This document shows positions 35,253 through 43,297 of a stretch of 64,000 nt of DNA, piece after piece. The DNA comes from Moraxellaceae bacterium AER2_44_116. Its GTDB lineage: Bacteria; Pseudomonadota; Gammaproteobacteria; Pseudomonadales; Moraxellaceae. A model generated the notes under the pieces. The model was not told where the DNA came from and searched no databases. It saw nothing but the letters and a program-made list of their open reading frames with translations. Made by a program: the position numbers and the translations under genes. Location of the stretch: positions 62,001 to 126,000 of the forward strand of contig VIAD01000002.1 of the NCBI GenBank assembly GCA_006546595.1, read 5' to 3'. The first letter of the stretch is position 1. Each line of letters opens with the position of its first letter.

Positions 35253-36248
35253 ATGGCAACTATTGCTACAGTACAGGCCTATCCGTCATTTGCTTTTTCT
35301 GCCCTTCCGTGGCTAAAATTCGACCACGATCAGTATTTTTTTAGTGAATTTCGCGCCAAAGCCAACGCCTTTGCCAAAGCCGCTTATTTAGATTTAATTT
35401 GCATCGCCATGAAACAACGGCCTGCGTTTTCTGTACCCAACGATGACGGCGCACTCATTAAATGGTTGGGCATTAGCTTACAAAAATGGCTAAAAATAAA
35501 AGACCTCGTCCTTGCACAATTTGTTTTTAACGCCGAAGAAAACCGTTATTACAGCCAAATGTTGATGGATGCGTATCAGCCCAATACAGCAACAACTCAA
35601 GAAACCGTACACGTTCAACCTTTGGCCAAAACATCTACCCACCGTGTTCGTAAACATCGCGCCTTACGCCAACAAAATAACCTCACCGCCGAAATAGCTC
35701 ATGAAACGCTGATTGAAACGTTACATGAAACGGAGTGTAACGTTTTATGTAACGCGGCAACCGTTTCAGTTGGGGGAACTAAAGGGGGAGAATTAGAACT
35801 AAAAGAAGAATTAAAACAAGAAGTTGTCGTAGTTGACGCACATGAAATTCAAAAACACACATCAACACCTTTTGTTATGAATTTTAATTTTCAACCACAT
35901 CCTAGCGCAATTGCGGCACTCATCAGCAGACTCAACGTCGAACCCCACAAAAACACTCCTGAAAATCTCAATAATTTTATTGCTTATTACCAAGTCAAAC
36001 ACTTTAAAAACACGCAAGCTCAATGGGAGTTTCAGTACGTTAAATGGCTTCAGCGCGAAAAAGGCACAACGACTCAAATAGTGAAGCCTACCGCACCATT
36101 GGTTGTAGTGGGAAAACCCTTGTGGGAGCTATTGGCAGAGGGCAAGGCGGTGCGTGAGTCTGCACCCCCTAAAAGTGCTAAAAGCTTGTTAGCTAGTCAA
36201 ACGGCATTAGCAGAAATACGCAAACGATTAGGGGTGAAAGTGGCTTAA
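35253..36248 (+). CDS. DnaT-like replication protein with DUF1376-like N-terminus
   Basis: The 331-aa protein appears to have two parts. Residues about 18-110 resemble phage-type DUF1376 proteins (short winged-helix-like module with WLKFDHDQYFF and WLGISLQKWLKIKD). After a low-complexity linker, residues about 210-275 match the pattern of the DnaT C-terminal single-strand-DNA-binding domain (FQPHPSAIAAL, then NLNNFIAYYQ and WEFQYVKWLQ). Such proteins help load replicative helicase. AAGGA precedes the ATG. It stands alone among defence-like genes, with hairpins upstream, as in a relic of a phage or other mobile element. It converges on the TOPRIM gene with a 4-base overlap. Confidence 0.6.
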   Translation: MATIATVQAYPSFAFSALPWLKFDHDQYFFSEFRAKANAFAKAAYLDLICIAMKQRPAFSVPNDDGALIKWLGISLQKWLKIKDLVLAQFVFNAEENRYYSQMLMDAYQPNTATTQETVHVQPLAKTSTHRVRKHRALRQQNNLTAEIAHETLIETLHETECNVLCNAATVSVGGTKGGELELKEELKQEVVVVDAHEIQKHTSTPFVMNFNFQPHPSAIAALISRLNVEPHKNTPENLNNFIAYYQVKHFKNTQAQWEFQYVKWLQREKGTTTQIVKPTAPLVVVGKPLWELLAEGKAVRESAPPKSAKSLLASQTALAEIRKRLGVKVA

Positions 36249-36955
36249 TGTTTTGGTGGTTCAGGAAAAACGTAATTTAGCCAAGTGACTAGATTTTTGT
36301 ATTCAGAGGATTGGCTATCTAATAAACTAACCGCAGCATAAAGCCCAATACTGGGTGATTTTTGCCATGCTAACCATGTCGCAACTTCGGCTTTGGCTTG
36401 TTTATTCCCTATAAAAATACGATTGAAAGAGGTTGATAAGCCATTAACTACAGTTTGAGCATGAGGAAAAAGATCACATTTTGTTGGGTCAATACACGCA
36501 GAAATCCAGCTTTCGATTGCGCCATCTTCTTGATTATTTGGCATAATCCATACGCCTATAGGGTTGAAACCTGAATCTGAGTGACTAAAAATTAAACCAC
36601 TTGAGTCATTTGATGCTTGGTTATCAAAATGATAGTCAAACGCTTTTAATCGCTGCGTGATGGTATCAAAGGTGGTGTGAAAGCTTTGTCCGTCTTTGGC
36701 TTGGTCGGCATCAACAATAATGGCTAGGCGTTTAAGAGGCTTGCTCGCATCGGCTAAGTTTGGCAAAAAGTCTTCAAGTGCTTGATAAACGCCTGATTTG
36801 CCATTGCCACAGCCATCACTTAATAAGTCTTCGGGTGTGGCAGGAAAAACATGAACTAATGACATTCCGTGTTGGTTGCAGAGTCGTTTAATGAATTTTT
36901 TATCAACCTCTCCTTCAACAATTAAAAGATTGGCGGAGTGATTCATTTTACTCAT
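36245..36955 (-). CDS. TOPRIM-like DUF3226 protein, partner of OLD-type ATPase
   Basis: The 236-aa protein fits the DUF3226 family. LLIVEGEVDKKF near residue 10 gives the TOPRIM glutamate and RLAIIVDADQAKDG near 90 gives the DxD motif; VWIMPNNQEDGAIE follows. TOPRIM domains of OLD-family systems are metal-dependent nucleases. It is translated from an ATG overlapping the ATPase stop (TAATG), so the two are made together. This gene order equals that of split OLD-type antiphage systems such as PARIS, although there the TOPRIM partner is a DUF4435 protein. Function as antiphage effector is inferred. Confidence 0.8.
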   Translation of the reverse strand: MSKMNHSANLLIVEGEVDKKFIKRLCNQHGMSLVHVFPATPEDLLSDGCGNGKSGVYQALEDFLPNLADASKPLKRLAIIVDADQAKDGQSFHTTFDTITQRLKAFDYHFDNQASNDSSGLIFSHSDSGFNPIGVWIMPNNQEDGAIESWISACIDPTKCDLFPHAQTVVNGLSTSFNRIFIGNKQAKAEVATWLAWQKSPSIGLYAAVSLLDSQSSEYKNLVTWLNYVFPEPPKH

Positions 36956-38076
36956 TATCTAACGTCCATGTCGGCTTGGGTAAAGCGTTGTAGTTTGGCT
37001 TCATCAAAAATAGTGGCAATAATTTTGCCGTTATCACTGGTTTTGGCACTTCGTCCCATGCTAAATAATAATCCTTCTACATCTTCACGTTTAGATGCAA
37101 CTTCACTAAATGCTTCAATACAATCCCAGCTATGCGTTGTGGCAAATACTTGAATATTCAGGCGTTTTGCCATTTCAAAAATCAAGCCCCAAACTTTTTC
37201 TTGTACGCTGTAATGAAGGCCGTTTTCAAATTCGTCAATGAGTAAAAAGCCGTCTTTGGCTTGGTAGATGTTGAGAGCGATTTGTAAAATACGTTGCATC
37301 CCGTCGCCAAGACTTTTAAGGGGGACGGGTTGAGCTTGACCTTGTAAGCGAACAATCGCGGTACGTTCGCCTGTTACTTTGTTTTTATCTTGAATGAAAG
37401 CAACACCTTGAATAGTCGGCTCAATAATACGCAAAGCTTCGGTTACGGTTTGCTCAAAATCTGTAAAGACGATGGAGTCCCATTTTTGTGCTAGTTCTTT
37501 AATATCTGTCAGTTGTGTACCAACCAAACTAATTGGTATCGAAGACCAAAATCCTGTCGAAACAGACATAATGCTAATTTGTTCGTCATCTGAATAGTCG
37601 AAAAACATTACGCTATATGCTTCGTGTTTAGTAGCTACATAAATTCTTTTATTTAATGGTTTATGCTGTATAGCTGTTTCAATAATTTCATCGGCAGGAT
37701 AAGACGCATGGTGTTTTTTATAGGCATCTATATGACTAATTTGGAAGTTAACTGGGTCAGAGTTTATAGATCCTATCGAAAATTGGGTAAAATCAGTTAC
37801 TACTCTATTGTGAAAGAAATCTGCAAAAAAAATAAAGTCATCAATATTTTTTCCTTCATGTTTGGATGCAGTAAAACGCTCGCCTCTTTCTTGCCATATC
37901 TTTTGTAAGAGCCATCTATCAGCATTCCCCGCATAAATCCTCAAAGCCTCCAATACCGTACTCTTACCCGAGTTGTTTTTACCGACAATCAAATTAACCT
38001 GACCCAGCTTTTCAACTTCAAAGTCTTCTAGCATTCTAAAGTTTTGAATTTTTAATGAGTCTAAATGCTTAGTCAT
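36955..38076 (-). CDS. OLD/RecF-type AAA ATPase
   Basis: The 373-aa protein is an ABC-type ATPase of the OLD/AAA_21 group. Walker A GKNNSGKS is near residue 33, followed by TVLEAL. The ABC signature-like SLGDGMQR, Walker B LLIDEFENGLHY and the H-loop FATTHS are in the C-terminal third. It lacks a TOPRIM domain of its own; that part is supplied by the overlapping downstream gene. In known split systems the ATPase senses a phage product and controls the nuclease or toxin partner. The intervening region (60-230) is unrelated to motifs I know and may hold the sensor. Confidence 0.87.
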   Translation of the reverse strand: MTKHLDSLKIQNFRMLEDFEVEKLGQVNLIVGKNNSGKSTVLEALRIYAGNADRWLLQKIWQERGERFTASKHEGKNIDDFIFFADFFHNRVVTDFTQFSIGSINSDPVNFQISHIDAYKKHHASYPADEIIETAIQHKPLNKRIYVATKHEAYSVMFFDYSDDEQISIMSVSTGFWSSIPISLVGTQLTDIKELAQKWDSIVFTDFEQTVTEALRIIEPTIQGVAFIQDKNKVTGERTAIVRLQGQAQPVPLKSLGDGMQRILQIALNIYQAKDGFLLIDEFENGLHYSVQEKVWGLIFEMAKRLNIQVFATTHSWDCIEAFSEVASKREDVEGLLFSMGRSAKTSDNGKIIATIFDEAKLQRFTQADMDVR

Positions 38077-38281
38077 GGTGACTATAATCCTGTAAAAATC
38101 AGCAAGTGCAGGTCGCAGTAAGATTGCGCTTTTTAGCGATGTTAATCGAAAATGAGTTTACACCCAAATAATCGCTTGAGTATTAACTCTGTTTATCGGC
38201 CGACTTTAATTCTTCCCGTAGCTTTTGACGAATAATTGCCTATACGTTAGCTGTTGTGGCTCGTGGTAATTATTCACCAAA

Positions 38282-38310
38282 CCGTCACATATCTGTCATT
38301 TTTTGTCGAT
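38282..38310 (+). promoter_or_regulatory. Probable Pho box upstream of the phytase-like gene
   Basis: CCGTCAC (38282-38288), four bases, then CTGTCAT (38293-38299) matches the PhoB box layout of two 7-bp direct repeats of CTGTCAT spaced by four. The second unit is perfect, the first has two mismatches. A -10-like GATAAA follows at 38308-38313. The downstream gene encodes a phytase-like esterase, which fits control by phosphate starvation. Confidence 0.6.
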
Positions 38311-38363
38311 AAACCACGCCTACCTTACCGCTATCTTTTCATAGCTGTTTAGGGGCTTATCTC

Positions 38364-40271
38364 ATGTATAAAAAAAGCGTATTAGCAATGCTTATTTGTA
38401 GCACACTGGCTGCTTGTAACAGTAATGACCATGACAGCGTCGCCAGCCCGACTGTTCAAACAGGTGTGTTATTAGACTCAGCAGTGGCAGGCATTCAATA
38501 TAAAACTACTACTCAACAAGGTGTCACCAACGCACAAGGTGAGTTTCAGTATTTAGCAGGCGAAAGTGTCGTATTTAGTATGGGCGGCATCGTTTTAGGC
38601 GATAGCCAAGGCGCAACTAAATTACTATTAAAACAATTAAACAAAGGCATGGACAATAACGGTAAACTCAGTCAGCGTAGCATCAATCGTGCGGTATTAT
38701 TACAATCGTTGGATAGTGATGCGGATGCTCACAATGGCATTCAACTTAGCCCAGCTCTACTAGAAGCCTTAAAAAATAAAACGCTAACAGAGAATGAGTT
38801 TGATGCCACAAACTTCAACAGTGCAACGCTTAGTGCCTTGGTGACTGAGTTACAAGGCAAAGGATTAACCGTAGCGATGATTGACGATAAAATTGCGCTT
38901 GACCATCTATTGCAAACAGAAGCCAATACCAAGGGTCATGTGACACAAACGATTAACGATGCGCTGATTAGTAGCATTCAGCGTTTTGTTGTGCCTAACC
39001 GTTATGTGGACTACAAAGGTGTGGACAGCACCATTAAAGCTCAGTTTCCCCAAGGCTTTTTATTGGCCGTGGGTTCGGGCTTATATTTTAACGGTAAAGA
39101 AGGCGATGCCTTAACGTTTTATGCCATTACTGACCGTGGTCCTAATGGTGACTCACCCAAGTATAAAAATGGCGACGCGGCAGCCGTGGCGACCAAAACT
39201 TTTCCTGCACCCCATTTTACCCCGACATTGGCTAAAATCAGCATCACCGATAAAGCAGAAATCACCAGTTTAAAACCATTGAATAATAACGGTGTCAATA
39301 TTTCAGGTTTGCCTATTCCTAACGGTACTATAGGTAGCAGTGGCGAAACGCCATTAAACGAAAAACTCGTGCCGATCACTACGGATATCAATGGCTTAGA
39401 TAGCGAAGCCCTTGCTAAAGATAGCGCAGGGAATTTGTGGACGTGTGATGAATATGGCCCATTTATCGTCAAAATGGATACCAACGGTAAAATTCTGAAA
39501 AAATACAGTCCTAGCATCGAGTTACCTGCGATTTTGGCGCAACGTCAAGCGAATCGTGGTTGCGAAGGGTTGACGATTACGCCGAATGGTAATGTGTATG
39601 CGCTGATTCAAAGTACGCTCGATGTGGACGGAAAAACTAAAGCCAAAGCGTTATTTACCCGTATCGTTGAGTTAAATCCGACCACAGGCGCGACCAAAAT
39701 GTTTGGTTATCCGATTGTGGCCGCTGATTACGCTACCGATGTTAGCAAGCCTAAAAATAACAAAGCAAAATTGGGCGATATCGTCGCCTTAAATAACACC
39801 CAGTTTTTAGTGATTGAACAGGGCGAGTTTGCTGATGGTAAAATTCACAACTATGTTTATTTGTTGGATTTAGCCAACGCCACCGACTTAAGCGCGAAAA
39901 AAGTGGACGCTAAAGAGTTGGAATATGTGACTAAATTGAGCGATTTAACCTCTGCTCAAATTGTCCTCGGTAGCAAAAAGCGTTTGTTTGACTTGAAAGA
40001 TTATGGTTGGTTAGCCGAAAAAGCCGAAGGTTTAGCGTTAATTGACAGCAAAACGATTGCCATTATTAACGATAACGATTTTGGCTTGGGTGTTAAGTTA
40101 AGCAATACCACCGAAACTGACCCTACAGCGTTAACGGTAGATAACAATGGCGTGATGACACCTGCCGAAGCCAATAAAGTCGTTGGTTATCAGTTGGTGA
40201 AAGGGAAGGTTGAAGAGCGCGCTACGCAGCTTTGGATTATTAAAACCAAAACTGATTTGAGCAAAATGTAA
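38364..40271 (+). CDS. Phytase-like esterase lipoprotein
   Basis: This 635-aa lipoprotein has a lipobox LAAC with the modified cysteine at C18. Residues about 30-75 form a small beta-rich segment (DSAVAGIQYKT, TNAQGEFQYLAGE) seen in many surface proteins. From about 205 the sequence fits the family of esterase-like proteins with phytase similarity: ITDRGPNGDSPKY, GLDSEALAKDSAGNLW, NRGCEGLTITPNG and EKAEGLALIDS. The likely job is cleaving phosphate esters at the cell surface. AGGGG precedes the ATG. A Pho box supports this. The sequence after the lipid cysteine resembles that of the C11 peptidase at 26952. Confidence 0.83.
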   Translation: MYKKSVLAMLICSTLAACNSNDHDSVASPTVQTGVLLDSAVAGIQYKTTTQQGVTNAQGEFQYLAGESVVFSMGGIVLGDSQGATKLLLKQLNKGMDNNGKLSQRSINRAVLLQSLDSDADAHNGIQLSPALLEALKNKTLTENEFDATNFNSATLSALVTELQGKGLTVAMIDDKIALDHLLQTEANTKGHVTQTINDALISSIQRFVVPNRYVDYKGVDSTIKAQFPQGFLLAVGSGLYFNGKEGDALTFYAITDRGPNGDSPKYKNGDAAAVATKTFPAPHFTPTLAKISITDKAEITSLKPLNNNGVNISGLPIPNGTIGSSGETPLNEKLVPITTDINGLDSEALAKDSAGNLWTCDEYGPFIVKMDTNGKILKKYSPSIELPAILAQRQANRGCEGLTITPNGNVYALIQSTLDVDGKTKAKALFTRIVELNPTTGATKMFGYPIVAADYATDVSKPKNNKAKLGDIVALNNTQFLVIEQGEFADGKIHNYVYLLDLANATDLSAKKVDAKELEYVTKLSDLTSAQIVLGSKKRLFDLKDYGWLAEKAEGLALIDSKTIAIINDNDFGLGVKLSNTTETDPTALTVDNNGVMTPAEANKVVGYQLVKGKVEERATQLWIIKTKTDLSKM

Positions 40272-40294
40272 CACAAACTCGCATGAGTTGAAGA

Positions 40295-40335
40295 AAGAAA
40301 TCCATCGTTGGCGTGTTGACAGCGATGGGTTTCTT
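40295..40335. terminator. Bidirectional hairpin between convergent genes
   Basis: AAGAAATCCATCG (40295-40307) pairs with CGATGGGTTTCTT (40323-40335) over 13 positions with one G-T pair. It lies between the esterase gene and yaeQ, which converge. The T tract is interrupted, so efficiency is uncertain. Confidence 0.55.
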
Positions 40336-40355
40336 GCTAATTATTAAACGTTGCA

Positions 40356-40901
40356 TCAACCCGCCCGTTGCCAAAACACAGGATTAATCTCCGCGCTTTT
40401 ATCATCCATCGACAACCAAACTTGTCCTTGCTCAATGGTGCATTGGAGTTGCATCGTTCGTTCAACCATATTGGCCAAGAAGGTGCTCTCAGCTTGGCTA
40501 ATGCTAATCACGGTTAAATTATTAAAACGCGTCAGTTTGTCGCTGATTTTTTTCCACCAAATATCCGCACTACTGCCGCCATAGGTAAACAGCACCACTT
40601 GTTCGGCACGACCACAGGCTTTACGAATACGCTTTTCGTCGGGTTGACCCAAATCAATCCATAATTCGATTTCATCACGCAGGTTTTTTTGCCAAATATC
40701 AGGTTCATCATCGGCACTTAGCCCTTTAGTGAATTGTAGGGATTCACTGGCATAAATTGCAAAAGCCAACACGCGAATCATCATGCGTTCATTGGTTTCG
40801 GAAGGGTGTTGAGCAATCGTCAGCGCGTGGTTTTGATAATAGTTTCTGTCCATATCGCTAATTTGCAATTCGGCTTTAAAAATCGTGGACTTGAGAGCCA
40901 T
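40356..40901 (-). CDS. yaeQ: YaeQ family protein
   Basis: The 181-aa product matches YaeQ throughout: MALKSTIFKAELQISDMDR, TIAQHPSETNERMMIRVLAFA, WIDLGQPDEKRIRKAC and a C-terminal strand-rich part. YaeQ has a PD-(D/E)XK nuclease-like fold but its biochemical role is not established; it was once linked to suppression of RfaH loss. It is a single gene, converging on the esterase gene. Confidence 0.93.
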   Translation of the reverse strand: MALKSTIFKAELQISDMDRNYYQNHALTIAQHPSETNERMMIRVLAFAIYASESLQFTKGLSADDEPDIWQKNLRDEIELWIDLGQPDEKRIRKACGRAEQVVLFTYGGSSADIWWKKISDKLTRFNNLTVISISQAESTFLANMVERTMQLQCTIEQGQVWLSMDDKSAEINPVFWQRAG

Positions 40902-41025
40902 GCGCTGTACCTGTCGAAAATAAGGGATATATAAAGTCGGCGTAAAATAACAGAAAAACGGCAGTACAGTGTCAATTAAGATAAACTATGGGATTGTAAC
41001 CCGCTTTTTGATTGGCCAATTTTTA

Positions 41026-42228
41026 ATGACTGAACCTTTAATTACCTCTCCCGAAACCTCTGTCACCATAGCGAGTCCTACCTTTAACGAACTAGGCTTA
41101 CAGACTTCCTTATTAACAGCCATCAATGCCTTGGGCTATCAACAACCAACTCCGATTCAATTGGCGGCTATTCCTGCGATATTGCAAGGTCGAGATTTGG
41201 TGGCAGGGGCAGAAACAGGTTCGGGTAAAACAGCGGCGTTTGCATTGCCATTGTTGCAGCGTTTAAGTACCACGCCCAATACCGCTACACGATCAATGGG
41301 TAATCAAGTTCGAGCCTTAATTATTGCGCCGACGCGTGAGTTAGCCGTGCAAATTGGCGAAGCGATTGCCGCGTATGGCCAATATCAACAACCCGCGTTA
41401 AAAGTCTGTACCGTGTTTGGTGGTGTCGGTTTGAATCCGCAGTTATTAGCCTTGCGGGGCGGGGCGGATATTGTTGTTGCAACCACAGGCCGATTATTAG
41501 ACATCGTGCAACATAACGGTATAAAGTTTGATGTCTTAGAAACCTTGGTTTTAGACGAAGCCGATAAAATGCTGGGTTTAGGTTTTAGTGATGAGCTTAA
41601 TCAAATTTTAGCGTTATTACCCAAAAAACGGCAAAATTTATTGTTTTCGGCGACATTCCCACCAGAATTAAGCTTTTTAATTGCTAAGTTATTAAAAAAT
41701 CCCGTCGAAATTAATATTGCTAAGCGCGATGACTCGTTGATTGAGCAACACGTTTATACCGTTGAAGCCGAACGTAAAAACGCACTGTTGATTCACTTGA
41801 TTCAAACGGGCGATTGGCAACAAGTGTTGGTGTTTGCCAGTGCGAAAAATACCTGTAATCGTTTGGTATTAAAGCTAGAAAAAGCAGGCATACAAGCGGC
41901 GGCATTTCATGGCGATTTAAGCCAAAGTGCGCGCAACAATGCCTTGCGAGATTTTAAAGCACGGCAGATTCGGGTATTGATTGCCACCGATGTTGCCTCG
42001 CGTGGTATTGATATTGAACAATTGCCGTATGTGGTTAATTTTGATTTGCCGCGTTCACCGAATGATTATATTCATCGTATTGGTCGTACAGGTCGGGCAG
42101 GGCAACAAGGCCAAGCGATTGCCTTAATTTGTCCTGATGAATACGCGCATTTTCAATTGATTGAAAAACGAATGAAAAAACGTTTGCCGCGTGAGCAAGT
42201 GGTAGGGTTTGAAGTGGGTGAAATTTAA
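41026..42228 (+). CDS. DEAD-box ATP-dependent RNA helicase (RhlE-like)
   Basis: The ATG at 41026 gives 400 aa; an upstream GTG would add 19 residues without homology. All helicase motifs are in order: Q-motif (GYQQPTPIQ), AETGSGKT, PTRELAVQ, VLDEADKML (DEAD), SATFP, then VLIATDVASRGIDI and HRIGRTGR. The C-terminus is short, without the basic tail common in RhlE proteins. It probably acts in RNA unwinding during ribosome assembly or RNA decay. Confidence 0.93.
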   Translation: MTEPLITSPETSVTIASPTFNELGLQTSLLTAINALGYQQPTPIQLAAIPAILQGRDLVAGAETGSGKTAAFALPLLQRLSTTPNTATRSMGNQVRALIIAPTRELAVQIGEAIAAYGQYQQPALKVCTVFGGVGLNPQLLALRGGADIVVATTGRLLDIVQHNGIKFDVLETLVLDEADKMLGLGFSDELNQILALLPKKRQNLLFSATFPPELSFLIAKLLKNPVEINIAKRDDSLIEQHVYTVEAERKNALLIHLIQTGDWQQVLVFASAKNTCNRLVLKLEKAGIQAAAFHGDLSQSARNNALRDFKARQIRVLIATDVASRGIDIEQLPYVVNFDLPRSPNDYIHRIGRTGRAGQQGQAIALICPDEYAHFQLIEKRMKKRLPREQVVGFEVGEI

Positions 42229-42328
42229 GCGATTCTTGCTCGGAAATTCCGCTACAATACTTGAGTTACGCATAGCGATAGCTGCGAAAACAGAATAGCC
42301 AAACGAACAGCGATGCAGGAGACTGGTT

Positions 42329-42559
42329 ATGAGTCTTAGTGAGCGGCAATTCCGCATTCAAGAAGAAAATATTCCTCAACAGGCACATCTGGCGCTCAAA
42401 AAAGCACAACAAGATGCGCTTGATGCAGGCTATAGCGTGCTAACGGTGCGTCAAAATGCCTTAGTCGAAATATCGCCTGATGGTAGCAGTCAAGTACGTA
42501 AGCAACTTAGTGAGTCTGTTCGTGTTGTTCGTGGGCAGAAAATAAAACGTGCATCTTAA
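42329..42559 (+). CDS. Small putative antitoxin paired with a zeta-type kinase
   Basis: A 76-aa protein with a predicted helical N-terminus (SLSERQFRIQEEN) and a strand-rich centre (SVLTVRQNALVEISPDG). AGGAG precedes the ATG. The gene overlaps the next one by 11 bases, the usual sign of coupled toxin-antitoxin expression, and the partner has a zeta-like kinase fold. It is not similar by eye to the classical epsilon antitoxin. Antitoxin function is inferred only from context. Confidence 0.6.
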   Translation: MSLSERQFRIQEENIPQQAHLALKKAQQDALDAGYSVLTVRQNALVEISPDGSSQVRKQLSESVRVVRGQKIKRAS

Positions 42560-43283
42560 AACACCTCGCCTGCGTATGTTTGCAGGCCCGAATGGTTCAG
42601 GTAAAAGCACCATTAAAGAGGTCATTCCTGCACATTTGTTAGGTGTCTACTTAAATGCCGATGACATTGAGCAACAGATTCGGCAAACGGGGCGTTGTGA
42701 TCTTGCGTTATATCTAAAAACAGCTTCGGCACAAGACGCTATTCACTACTTTCAAGCCTCCACTTTTTTGTTGAGTGCTGGCTTAGAGCAGCAAATTCAA
42801 CACATTAAGGCGCAAGGTCATATTCTTGATTTTAGTGGCGTTGCTATAAACTCTTATTTTTCCTCGGTACTGGTTGATTTTTTGCGTCGCCAATTACTCA
42901 AAGAAAAAATCTCGTTCAGCTTTGAAACGGTGATGTCTTCAAAAGACAAAATTGAATTTTTGCAGTTGGCGCAACAACAAGGTTTTAGAACCTATTTGTA
43001 TTTTGTTGCCACGGCTGATCCTGAAATCAATATTTCGCGTGTTGCCTATCGAGTAAAAATGGGCGGACACCCTGTGCCGCCTGATAAGATTATTCAACGT
43101 TATTATCGCTCGTTAAATTATCTAATTGATGCCGTTACCTACGCTAATCGTGCCTATCTTTTTGATAACTCAACGGATAGTGACTCCGTATTGTTGGCAG
43201 AAGTTACCGATGGTGTTGAGCTGGAATTAAAAGTGGATACTGTTCCGCAATGGTTTAAAACGGCCATACTGGATAAATTTTAG
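42549..43283 (+). CDS. Zeta toxin-like P-loop kinase
   Basis: The frame begins at a GTG (42549) overlapping the upstream gene and gives 244 aa. GPNGSGKS at residues 13-20 is the Walker A, and YLNADDIEQQI just after fits the zeta family's substrate-binding part. FSFETVMSS, YLYFVATADPEINISRVAYRV (split: FVATADPE, then ISRVAYRV) and GGHPVPPDKI-RRY-type loop (here HPVPPDKIIQRYY) fit the zeta-type lid arginine region. Zeta toxins phosphorylate UDP-N-acetyl sugars and block wall synthesis. An alternative is a non-toxic AAA_33 kinase. Confidence 0.75.
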   Translation: MHLKTPRLRMFAGPNGSGKSTIKEVIPAHLLGVYLNADDIEQQIRQTGRCDLALYLKTASAQDAIHYFQASTFLLSAGLEQQIQHIKAQGHILDFSGVAINSYFSSVLVDFLRRQLLKEKISFSFETVMSSKDKIEFLQLAQQQGFRTYLYFVATADPEINISRVAYRVKMGGHPVPPDKIIQRYYRSLNYLIDAVTYANRAYLFDNSTDSDSVLLAEVTDGVELELKVDTVPQWFKTAILDKF

Positions 43284-43297
43284 CATTAGGAAATCAT

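Noticed and set aside
35019..38076. Retron or prophage at the hairpin-rich region beside OLD-type genes
   Set aside because: There is no reverse transcriptase, integrase, terminase, capsid or lysis gene. Only one DnaT-like gene is phage-like, which is too little.
42236..42258. TTGCTC and TACAAT as promoter of the zeta-like pair
   Set aside because: Spacing is 11 bases rather than about 17, so the pair is not a credible sigma-70 promoter.
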